Assembly: GCF_014646255.1 (NCBI RefSeq)
Contig: NZ_BMNC01000021.1
Coordinates: forward strand, 1 to 64,000
From: Lentzea pudingi
Lineage (GTDB): Bacteria > Actinomycetota > Actinomycetes > Mycobacteriales > Pseudonocardiaceae
Length of the DNA stretch: 64,000 nucleotides
Reading direction: 5' to 3'
The translations under genes were made by a program, and so were the position numbers. The notes under the pieces are model-generated. The model ran no database searches. It was given only the letters and a program-made list of their open reading frames with translations, and had not been told where the DNA came from. Below are positions 52,252-60,800 of the stretch, in pieces; the stretch's first letter is position 1, and each line of letters opens with the position of its first letter.

Positions 52252-52556
52252 CGGGCTTCGAGGTGGACCCGACGGCGTTGCGCTCGCAGTCGCCGAAGTT
52301 CTCTGCGGCGGGCGACAAGCTGCAGACCGCCTGGGAGGCGTTGCGGGCCGTGCTCGACGCCAACAACGGTTGCTGGGGCGGCGACGAGGCGGGCCAGGAG
52401 TTCGCGAAATCCTACCTGCCCATCGCGGACCAGGCGCGGCAGGCGTTCCCGGCGCTGACCGAGGGCATCCACTCGATCCGCGAGGGCCTCGACGCCTCCG
52501 CGGACACCTGGGAGGCCGTCGACCAGGCCAATCGCAGGTCGCTCGGGGGCAGGTGA
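52248..52556 (+). CDS. WXG100-family protein
   Basis: A 102-residue helical hairpin protein of WXG100/ESAT-6 type. The turn motif reads NGCWGGDEAGQEF between two helices (KFSAAGDKLQTAWEAL and YLPIADQARQAFPALTEG). Such proteins are type VII secretion substrates or partners. Coupled by GTGA to the YbaB-like gene and three bases from the next gene, a larger WXG-type protein with which it probably pairs for secretion. No ESX ATPase is encoded in this window. Confidence 0.8.
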   Translation: MTGFEVDPTALRSQSPKFSAAGDKLQTAWEALRAVLDANNGCWGGDEAGQEFAKSYLPIADQARQAFPALTEGIHSIREGLDASADTWEAVDQANRRSLGGR

Positions 52557-52559
52557 GTC

Positions 52560-53705
52560 ATGGGCATCGAGATTCCCGGCGCCGTCCAGTGGCTGACGCC
52601 GATCGTGGTCGGCGCGAAGTGGCCCGAGGGCGACGAGGACAGGCTGCGCCTGATGCGCGACGCGTGGCAGGCCGCCGAGAAAGCGGTCGGCGAGGTCCTC
52701 GGCGACGGCAACAGCGCCTCGACGGCCGCACTGGGCTGCATGAGCGGGCAGACGGCGGAGAAGTTCGAGGAGTACTGGAAGTCCTACACCGAGGGCGACG
52801 CCTACCTCGTCAACCTGCAGCAGATCTGCGCCGACCTCGCGAAGGGCTGCGACAACGCGGCGCTGGGCGTCGAGTACACGAAGCTCAGCATCATCGCCGC
52901 CCTGATCATCCTGGCCGCGCAGATCGCCGCGATGATCGCCTCGGCGGTGGCCACGTTCGGCACCTCGACCGCGGGCATCCCGATCGCGCAGGCGGCGACC
53001 CGCATCACCATCCAGACGATCTTCCAGCAGTTGCTGCGGCAGATCATCATCAACGTCGCGATCAACGTCGGCGTCGACGCGGCCGTCCAGGGTCTCCAGT
53101 TCGCCACGGGCGAGCGGAAGTCGTGGGACGTCGGCAAGACCGTCGACGCGGGCATCGCGGGCGTCGCCGCCGGTGTCGCGTCGGGAGCGGTCGGCGTCGG
53201 CAGCGGTGCGCTCGGCAACGCGAGCGGCAACTTCGTGCAGGCGGCCGGCCGTGGCGCGGTGGAGGGTGCCGTCGCGGGTGCGGGTGGCAACGTGCTGAAC
53301 AACCTCGCGCACGGCAAGGTCAGCGCGGAGGACTTCGGTTCCGCGATCCTCTCCGGCGGTGTGTCGGGAGGCGTCGGTGGTGCGGTCGGTGGCATGAGCG
53401 GCAGGCACGAGGGGCTCAGCCAGACCTGGGAGACCGGGACGTCACCGGACGGCCAGTACACGGCGGGCGCGAACACCCAGGGCCACACCTTCCAGACCCC
53501 GGACGGGTCGACCACGCGCGCCAACATCGACGGCAACCCGTACGAGGGCGGCTGGCGGTCGGACAACGCGAGCACGTACATCCCGGCCGAGGGTGGCCCG
53601 AACAACGTCAACGACCCCGAGGACAGCGACTACCAGGTCAGGTCCTCGGCGAACCCGCCGCGGATGGTGGGCCGGCTCGACCTGCCCGACCCGCCGGCGC
53701 AGTAG
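52560..53705 (+). CDS. WXG-type putative secreted effector
   Basis: A 381-residue protein. N-terminal about 130 residues match the WXG100-like domain of CpnT-type and polymorphic toxins (VQWLTPIVVGAKWPEGDEDR, then WQAAEKAVGEVLGDG). Two hydrophobic helices follow (about 105-165), then a Gly/Ala-rich stalk (GIAGVAAGVASGAVGVGSGA...). The C-terminal about 100 residues (from SQTWETGTSPDGQYT) match no toxin domain I know and are rich in Asn/Gly/Asp. No immunity gene is obvious. It abuts the convergent membrane protein gene without any gap. Effector role is inferred from architecture. Confidence 0.7.
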   Translation: MGIEIPGAVQWLTPIVVGAKWPEGDEDRLRLMRDAWQAAEKAVGEVLGDGNSASTAALGCMSGQTAEKFEEYWKSYTEGDAYLVNLQQICADLAKGCDNAALGVEYTKLSIIAALIILAAQIAAMIASAVATFGTSTAGIPIAQAATRITIQTIFQQLLRQIIINVAINVGVDAAVQGLQFATGERKSWDVGKTVDAGIAGVAAGVASGAVGVGSGALGNASGNFVQAAGRGAVEGAVAGAGGNVLNNLAHGKVSAEDFGSAILSGGVSGGVGGAVGGMSGRHEGLSQTWETGTSPDGQYTAGANTQGHTFQTPDGSTTRANIDGNPYEGGWRSDNASTYIPAEGGPNNVNDPEDSDYQVRSSANPPRMVGRLDLPDPPAQ

Positions 53706-55298
53706 TCACCGCCAGGGCTGCCAGCCCGGGATCGGGGCGTGGTCCGCACGGATCTCGCCCCAGTCCGAGCTGTCCGGCGGCAGCACGGCGTGCTCGGCCA
53801 GCCGCATCCGGCCACGCACCCGCCACCAGTCGAGCAGCAGCCCGGCGGTCAGCGGCACCGTCACCAGGATCCCGACGGTGAGCCCGATGGTCAGGAACAT
53901 CCAGGCGAAACTGCCGCTGACGGCCGCGGCGACCAGCCGCCAGCCGATGCCGGCGGTCGCGTAGTTGCCTCGCCGGTTGGCGGTCGTCCGCCGGACCGCC
54001 CACCGGTGCAGGTCGCGCCACTCCTCGACGGACATCCGTTCGACCCGGCCCGGCGTTCCCCGGCGCGACCGGATGAGCTCGGCGAGCTCACCGGCCTGCT
54101 CCACCGGCAGGATCCACTGCTGCGGCCGCGCCACCAGGCGCAGCATCGGACCGTTGCCGACCGGTGTCCGGACGCCACCGGGCACCGGCCACGCGTGCAG
54201 GTCCGGCGAGGTGCCCGGTTGCACCAGCGTGAGGTCGCCGAGCCACAGCGCCTGAGGGTGGACGCCGCCGTCGTGCGACCTGTTCAGCTTGTGCACCAAC
54301 CGATCCCGCTGCACGTACAGCGACGCGCCGTCGCGCAGCGGGACGCGCACCTCGACGGTGCGTCCGAGACCCGCGCCCAGCCGGAACATCCGCCCGCCGA
54401 GGTACCCCAGCAGCGGGCACAGCACCAGAACCACGGGGATCCAGGCGTAGCCACCCTTGCCCACCAACCAGAACACGGTCGCCGGCACCGCGAGGAACGC
54501 CACCCGGCCCCAGGTCCGCGGCACGGTGCGGTTCAGCACCCACACCACACCGGCGATCGCGGGCGCGACCCATGCCACACCGGGTGTCGTGATCAACGCG
54601 ACCGCCGGCAGCACCACGGTTCCGGCCAGGGCGAGCGTCGCACCGGCCAGCCACCGGACGGCGAGCGACGGCCCGGTAAGCGACACGACCGGCCCCTCGA
54701 CCGGCGTGGTCCGCGCCCCACCGGGAGGCGGCGCCTGACCGACCTCCTGGTTTGCGGCAGGCGTGGCACCGGAATGCACCTCGGCCAGCCCGGACACCTT
54801 GGACCGCACCAGAGAGACGAACTCCTGCGGCTCCTCGACCGGCAGCACCTGCTCGCCCGAGGTGGTCCGCAGCACCACGACGTCGCCCGCCGGCACCGGC
54901 ACCCCGCGCCCGTCCGTCAGCGTGATCCACGGCGCCTCGCCGGGCACCGCCGGCCGAGTGCTGATGCCGAGCAGGTCGCCGAAGCCGTAGAACACCTTGG
55001 TGGGCCCGCTGGACGCGATCCGCCCACCACCGGACACCGCCGTGATCTCCAGGCCACCGTCCTTGACCTCGACCGCGTCGGTGTACCAACTCGGCCGCGG
55101 GTCCACCCGGAACTCGAACAGCACCTTGCCCGCCGCGCGCCGCGACACCAGATGCGCGAGGTACATCACCACGAGCGGCACCCCGACCAGGACCGCCATG
55201 TTGACCGCAGGCATCTCGCTACCCGCGACGACCACGAACGTGATCGCGGCGGCGGCCGCCACGCCCAGCGCGACGAAGGGCCAGTGGTGCGGTTTCAT
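53706..55298 (-). CDS. Hypothetical multi-pass membrane protein
   Basis: A 530-residue protein, not recognised. Hydrophobic helices near 8-25 and 33-50, four to five between about 215 and 305, and two near 450-495, separated by beta-rich soluble segments (VLLRTTSGEQVLPVEEPQEF-like and HAWPVPGGVRTPVGNG-like). The two soluble segments each contain a QWILPVEQAGELAELIRS or related PVEEPQEFVSLVRS motif, suggesting an internal duplication of a PH-like domain. It converges head-on with the WXG effector gene; a role as its immunity or export partner cannot be excluded. Start ATG 55298, weak ribosome binding site. Confidence 0.65.
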   Translation of the reverse strand: MKPHHWPFVALGVAAAAAITFVVVAGSEMPAVNMAVLVGVPLVVMYLAHLVSRRAAGKVLFEFRVDPRPSWYTDAVEVKDGGLEITAVSGGGRIASSGPTKVFYGFGDLLGISTRPAVPGEAPWITLTDGRGVPVPAGDVVVLRTTSGEQVLPVEEPQEFVSLVRSKVSGLAEVHSGATPAANQEVGQAPPPGGARTTPVEGPVVSLTGPSLAVRWLAGATLALAGTVVLPAVALITTPGVAWVAPAIAGVVWVLNRTVPRTWGRVAFLAVPATVFWLVGKGGYAWIPVVLVLCPLLGYLGGRMFRLGAGLGRTVEVRVPLRDGASLYVQRDRLVHKLNRSHDGGVHPQALWLGDLTLVQPGTSPDLHAWPVPGGVRTPVGNGPMLRLVARPQQWILPVEQAGELAELIRSRRGTPGRVERMSVEEWRDLHRWAVRRTTANRRGNYATAGIGWRLVAAAVSGSFAWMFLTIGLTVGILVTVPLTAGLLLDWWRVRGRMRLAEHAVLPPDSSDWGEIRADHAPIPGWQPWR

Positions 55299-55345
55299 TC
55301 GCCCATCTTGGCGCAAGTCGCTGCGCCGTGCGGACGAGCCGGCCG

Positions 55346-56362
55346 TCAGAGCAGTGACGGCAGCAGGTGCTCCTCGGTGACCATCAACCCCGTGGTGGCC
55401 ATGGTGTCCGCCAGGTCGGGATCCCAGCTCGCGGTCTCCGGGCGGCTGTTCAGCGTCGGCAGCTCCACACCGCGCGCGATCAACGTGGCCACGGCCTCGC
55501 GGTAGTCGGCCGCGGACATCCGCCACGCCGTCCCGCCCGTCCAGGCGAGGACCTCGTTGGCCGTGCGGATGCCGTCGGGCGTGAAGTCGTTGTGGCACCG
55601 GACCGTCTTGCCGTCGAGGTGGTGCCGGGCCTGCGTCGTCAGCCCGTCCGGCAGCACCATCAACGGTCCGGGCACACCGGATTCGAGCAGGCGAGGTGAC
55701 CGGACAACCGTGATCTCCTGTGCTGCCAGCGAGTCGTTGAGCGTCAGGTAACCCTGCGAGGTGAGGACGGGATTGCTGTACGCGTCCGGCAGCACCCCGG
55801 CACGTTCCCAGTTCAAGCCGGCCAGCTGGAGCGCCTTCGCGACAACGCGGGCCAGCGGACGGCCGTCGTCCAGGTCGTTGCCCGCCAAGGCGAACCGCGT
55901 GGTCCACTGCCGCGGCTCGGTGCCGAGCCGGGCCAGAATCGCCGCAGCCTGGTTCGCGATCATCGGCAACGCGGGCTGCGGGATCTTGCCGTACCGGCGG
56001 ACGTGCTCGACCCACTCGGCGGCCCACGGGCGGGACAGCAACCCGTGCTCGCGCAACGCGAACTTCAGCACGGCGTCCGCGGTCGACGACTCCTGCGACG
56101 TCGACATGCCGAGTGGCTTGCCGTGCACCGATTCCAGCACCTCGGGCAACGAGCTGCCGTGCGCGCGGATGTGTTCGTCCAGGCGTGCCAACGAGATCTG
56201 GCGACGGGCCGGGTGGTCGATCGGCTTGCGCAGCAACTCACCCAGGACGGTGGCGGTGCTCGCGTCCTCGACGCGGAAGCTGAACGCGGAACGGCCGCCG
56301 CCTTCCGCCGTCTCCCGTGCGAGACGCCAGAACTCCGCGAGCTCGGGCTGGTCCATGTTCAC
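55346..56362 (-). CDS. jetD: Wadjet type III JetD (TIGR02679: DUF3323 + DUF2399)
   Basis: A 338-residue JetD-like protein. The N-terminal DUF3323-like arm is ELAEFWRLARETAEGGGRSA...; the C-terminal DUF2399 Toprim-like domain ends in TGGTAWRMSAADYREA, diagnostic for the family. JetD is the nuclease of Wadjet, cutting small circular DNA extruded by JetABC. The expected acidic sites look altered: the family's ENP reads VRSP (ITVVRSPRLLE) and the HGDFD motif reads CHNDFTPDG, losing the Glu and second Asp. It lies apart from jetABC. GTG 56362 has TAGGGT six bases upstream, so it is probably leaderless and independently transcribed. Confidence 0.8.
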   Translation of the reverse strand: MNMDQPELAEFWRLARETAEGGGRSAFSFRVEDASTATVLGELLRKPIDHPARRQISLARLDEHIRAHGSSLPEVLESVHGKPLGMSTSQESSTADAVLKFALREHGLLSRPWAAEWVEHVRRYGKIPQPALPMIANQAAAILARLGTEPRQWTTRFALAGNDLDDGRPLARVVAKALQLAGLNWERAGVLPDAYSNPVLTSQGYLTLNDSLAAQEITVVRSPRLLESGVPGPLMVLPDGLTTQARHHLDGKTVRCHNDFTPDGIRTANEVLAWTGGTAWRMSAADYREAVATLIARGVELPTLNSRPETASWDPDLADTMATTGLMVTEEHLLPSLL

Positions 56363-56368
56363 GCCACC

Positions 56369-56374
56369 ACCCTA
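56369..56374 (-). promoter_or_regulatory. -10 element TAGGGT of jetD
   Basis: On the minus strand TAGGGT is followed by six bases and then GTG, the layout of a leaderless promoter. The same hexamer serves as the P450 -10 in both cassette copies. Confidence 0.55.
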
Positions 56375-56445
56375 GTTTCCTGGTTCGCCGTGCGCCGATG
56401 CCGGTACGACCGCTGGACTCCGCCGCGTTCAGCTAGCTCAAGGCC

Positions 56446-56473
56446 TTGACAGGAGGAGTCCCGAAGCGGACTC
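56446..56473 (+). promoter_or_regulatory. TTGACA promoter with TetR-type operator
   Basis: A consensus -35, TTGACA (56446-56451), is followed by a perfect inverted repeat GAGTCC-CGAAGC-GGACTC (56456-56473) occupying the -35/-10 spacer, just upstream of the TetR gene at 56483. This is a typical autorepression layout. Confidence 0.65.
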
Positions 56474-56482
56474 TTCCTAACC

Positions 56483-57094
56483 ATGAGCGTTCTGCCTAAT
56501 CGTGATAGGCAAGCCGAACGGCGTGAGGCAACTCGGCAGGAGATCGTCGACGCCGCGTGGGAGATCGCGCGGCGCGACGGGCTGGGTGCCGTGACGTTGC
56601 GCGAGGTCGCGGCCATGATCGGCATGCGGTCGCCGTCGCTGTACTCGCACTTCGACTCGAAGAACGCGATCTACGACGCGATGTTCGGGCAGGCCTGGAC
56701 GCTCTACCTCGCCGAGATGCGCGAGCGCCGGCTGCCGGAGGAGCCGCGCCGGGCGGTGCTGGTCATCGCCGAGCACTTCTTCGCGTTCTCGCTCGCCGAC
56801 GCCGCCCGCTACCAGCTGCTCAACCAGCACGCCATCCCCGGCTTCACGCCCTCGGATGCGGCCTACGCGCCGTCCGTCGAAGTGATGGGCCTGCTGCAGG
56901 AGACGTTGCGCGGCCTCGGTGTCACCGACACCGCGGATGCCGACCTCCTCCTGGCCCTGTGCGGTGGCCTGCTCGACCGGCAACTCGCCAACGAGCCCGG
57001 CGGGGACCGCTGGGTGCGTCAGCTGCCGCGCGTGATCGACATGTTCGCCGACGAAGTCGGCCTGCCCGGACCGTCACTGAGGAGCCCGAGATGA
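56483..57094 (+). CDS. TetR-family regulator
   Basis: A 203-residue TetR protein with helix-turn-helix VTLREVAAMIGMRSPSLYSHF and a C-terminal domain of the MDMPI-linked type. It overlaps by four bases (ATGA) with the downstream mycothiol-enzyme gene, so they are co-expressed; it likely represses the pair through the GAGTCC/GGACTC operator. It lies between jetD and jetC, divergent from jetD. Confidence 0.9.
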   Translation: MSVLPNRDRQAERREATRQEIVDAAWEIARRDGLGAVTLREVAAMIGMRSPSLYSHFDSKNAIYDAMFGQAWTLYLAEMRERRLPEEPRRAVLVIAEHFFAFSLADAARYQLLNQHAIPGFTPSDAAYAPSVEVMGLLQETLRGLGVTDTADADLLLALCGGLLDRQLANEPGGDRWVRQLPRVIDMFADEVGLPGPSLRSPR

Positions 57095-57831
57095 CCTCCG
57101 CCCTTGCCGCCAGACCCCGCACACCCGCACTCGACCGCGACGTCGCGTTGCGGCTGGCCGAGACCGAGTACGACCGCGTCGCCGCACTGCTCGCCAGTCT
57201 GTCCACACAGGACTGGAGCAGGCCCACGGACTGTCCCGCGTGGGACGTCCGCGCGATGGCCGCGCACATGCTCGGGATGGCCGAGATGTCCGCGTCGATG
57301 CGCGAGAGCATGCGGCAGGTCAAGGCCGCGCAGGCGCGTGGCGGGGTGTTCATCGACGAGCTGACCGGCCTGCAGGTGGACGAGCGCGCGGACATGGCTC
57401 CCGCCGCCATCGCCGCCCGCTACGCCGAGGTGGCGCCGAAAGCGGTCAAGGCGCGGCGGCGCATGCCGTGGATCTTGCGCAGGCAGAAGATGCCAGCCGC
57501 CCAGCTCGTCAACGGGCGTGAGGAGGCGTGGACGCTCGGGTTCCTGTCCGACGTGATCATGACCCGCGACCCGTGGATGCACCGCACCGACATCGCGCGG
57601 GCCACCGGTGCGCCCATGGTGCTGACCGCCGAGCACGACGGTGTGCTGGTCGACGACGTCGTGCGCGAGTGGTTCGAACGGCTGGGCAGCCCGGTCCGGT
57701 TGCGGCTGACCGGGCCCGCGGGCGGCAGTTGGGGCGAGAGCGGTCCGGAACTGGAGTTCGACGCGGTCGAGTTCTGCCGCGCGCTCTCCGGGCGTGGGAC
57801 CGCCCCGCTCGACACCGAAGTGCCTTTCTAG
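57091..57831 (+). CDS. Maleylpyruvate isomerase-type mycothiol-dependent enzyme
   Basis: A 246-residue DinB/MDMPI-fold protein: WSRPTDCPAWDVRAMAAHM carries the usual metal-binding His, and the central MHRTDIARATGAP is the family signature. Members use mycothiol in detoxification or isomerisation; the substrate is unknown. ATGA-coupled to the TetR regulator; GGAG upstream. Its stop (57829-57831) overlaps the convergent jetC stop (57828-57830), so the two genes share their last bases. Confidence 0.85.
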   Translation: MTSALAARPRTPALDRDVALRLAETEYDRVAALLASLSTQDWSRPTDCPAWDVRAMAAHMLGMAEMSASMRESMRQVKAAQARGGVFIDELTGLQVDERADMAPAAIAARYAEVAPKAVKARRRMPWILRRQKMPAAQLVNGREEAWTLGFLSDVIMTRDPWMHRTDIARATGAPMVLTAEHDGVLVDDVVREWFERLGSPVRLRLTGPAGGSWGESGPELEFDAVEFCRALSGRGTAPLDTEVPF

Positions 57832-60800
57832 GGGTCGATCCGGTCCAGCGCCGCGCCGTCCCACGTGGTCTGCGTGCACGCGACGCCCCGGCCGTTCTTG
57901 GGGCGCAGCACGTCGAAGATGTGCATGCGCGGGATCTTGTCCGACACGCCCCAGCCGGACGGCCAGGTGATCACCCAGTCCATGTCGAGGTCGACCAGCA
58001 GCCCCAGCATGCGCGCGATGGTCGGGTCGTCGAGCCGTTCGAAGGCCTCGTCCAGCAGCACCAGGCGCAGCGGGTCGAACTCGTCGCTCACGGCGTCGTA
58101 GAAGCTCGCCGCCGCCGCGAACAGCGTCACGTACGAGATCAGCCGGGTCTCGCCGGACGACAGCTGCTTGAGCCGCCGTTCGCGCGGGTTGCCGTCCGGG
58201 CCCGTGTCCGCGACGGTCACCGTGAACTGGTGCCACGTCCGGTAGTCGAGCGCGCGCGACAGGATCTCGGCGTAGCCACCGGAGTGAGTGTCCCGCTCGT
58301 TCTCGATCCGTTCGGTGAAGACGCGCCGCAACGTCGCGTCCTGCTCCGGCGTGCGTTCGCCGAACGGCAGCCGCACCAGCGCAAGCGCTTGCCGCGTCGC
58401 GTCGTCCAGCGCGCTCGACGACTTCCACGACAGCTTGACGTGCACGCCCTGGCTCGACCGGGCCTGGCCGAGCACCTCGTTCATGCGCTTGGTCAGGTCC
58501 TCGGCGACGGTGATCTGACCGCGCAGCCACTCGGCCAGGTCGCGGATCAGGTAGTCGGCGAAGATGCCCTGGTACTGCTCGTCGAGGAACCCGCGCTGCT
58601 CGGCCAGCCTCGTCGTCACCTGGCGGGCGGCGACGGCGACGGGCTTCGCGCCCTCCTCGCCGGTCACGGTCACGGTGAGCAGGCCCGCGTGCTGTTCGGC
58701 GGCGATGTCGTGGCTGCCGGCCAGTGACGTCTGGAGGGCCTGGAGTCTCGCGATCACGGTCGCCTCGGTGCCGCCACGGCGGTCGGGGGTGTCGGCGACG
58801 GCCTGGCGGACCGTGGCTTCCAGGGTGGTACCGGTGGGCTGCGCACCCTCCTGGCTCGCGGTGCCGTCGGCCATCTCCGGGAACGCGGCCACCACCAGCC
58901 CCGGCGCCCGCACCGTCGCCCCGAAGTTCGCGGACGCCCGCGCGAGCCCTTCCTCGGACTCGGTGACCTGCGTGGAGTTGGTTTCCAGCAACGCTTCCAG
59001 CTTCGCCGCCTGCTCACGTGCGGTCGTGATGCTCTCGCGCACGCCCTTGAGGTCCACACGCATCTTCTTACGCGACTTCTCCAGCGACGTGAGCTGCTCG
59101 CTGATCTCCTTGGCCTCACCGCCGACGGCGTCCGTCAGCTCGGCCAGCGTCCCGGCCTGCGCCGCGTGGTCGACGCAGCGGGTGTCGGCGTCGGCCTCCG
59201 CGGTCTGCCGGTCGGCGACGGCCTCGTGGTAGCGGTGCGAGGCGTCGGTGAGGTCGGAGATCGTGCCCTGGCAACGCCTCCTCACCGCGTCACCGAGCAG
59301 GTCGGCGGTCCTGCGGGCCTCCGCCGCCGCGGACTGGGCCTGGCGCAGCGCCTCGGTGTCGGACGACAGGTCGGCGTCGCCCGCCTGCCTGGTCAGCTCG
59401 CTGCGAGCCGCCTCCAGCCGGGACTGGGCGTCCTCCAGGGCGTCCCGCAGCTCGAACGTGCGCTGCTGCGCCCGCGCGGCCGACTCCTCGGCGGCCTGGA
59501 CGCGGCTGTGCTTCGCGATCAGCTCGCCGTCGCCGGGGAACGCCGCGAGGTGCGCCTCCCAGGTGGCAACGTGTTCGTGGGCGCGGGCCAGTTCGTCCTC
59601 GGCGGTGCCGAGCTGGGCGCGCAGATCGGCGAGTTCCTCTTCCAGGGCACCGATTCGACGGCTGCGGGCGGCCTCCCGCGCGCCCGCGCCGATGAACTCG
59701 GCCTCGGGCTTGGTCCAGCGGCCGGTCAGCACGCCCGTGCGCCAGTCGCCGGTGGTGGTCATGTCGTCCAGCGACACGGCCCGCAGCAGGTCGGCGACGA
59801 ACGCCTCCGGCACCGGTGAGCCCTCGACGGCCGGCACCAGGTAGTCGGCCAGCGTCCTGCCCTCGGCCGCGGGCCTCGGCACGGCCAGGACGTCGCTCAG
59901 GTCGGCGTCGGCCGGGGTCACCCAGGCGTCCAGCAGACCGCTGGCCTGCAGCGCGGCTTCGAGCCCCGCGCGTTCGTCGTCGGTCAGCGCCGGCACGAAG
60001 TCGACCAGGCGGTAAAAGGGCGCGCCGACCGCGGTGTCGCGGTCCGCCGACGTGTACTGGCCCGGCACCGGCACGCGCTCGTTGCCCGAACGCAGGCCGA
60101 CGAGCTCCTCGTCCAGCGTGTCGAGCCTCGTGCGCAGGTCGGTGCGCTGCTGGGTGAACGCGTGGGCGGCGTCGCGAGCCGTCTGCACGAGCGGGCCGGC
60201 CCATTCGCGGGCGCGGGCGCTCAACGCCTTCGCGGCGGCCGGATCCGCGGTCCGCGGCAGCGTCAACGCCGCGGCGGGACGTTCGTCGAGCAGCGGGCCG
60301 CTCGACGTCCACACCTCGACCTGCTCCAGCCAGGTCTGCACGACCTCGGCCAGCTCCTGCACCTCCTGGTTGCGCATCGACGTCGACTCGGTCGCGCCGA
60401 GCTGGGCGTCGCGGGCCTTCTGCCGCAACGACTCGACCTCGCGCTGCTGCGCGTCCAGGGCGAGCGCCTGCTCGTGCAGGGCCAGCGCGAGCGCACCCCG
60501 TTGGCGGGCAAGGGAAGCGATGCCGGACGCCTGGTCGACGACCGACGTCAGCGCGGTTAGCACGTCCTCGGTGGCGGCAGCGGGCGGCACGCGGCGTTCG
60601 ATCGGCAGCGGCCCGGCCTCGGGATCCGGCTTGGCGCGCACGGCCGCCGTGGTCACCGTGGCCTCGGCGGCCGGGACCTGCGGGACGTCCGGTGCGAGGT
60701 CGGGGTCCATGCCCGCGAGGCGCAGGTTCTCGCGCAACGGTTCGCTCAGCGCGTCGGCGGCCTGGAGGTCCTCCGCGAGGCGCTGGAGCAGCCGCAGCAC

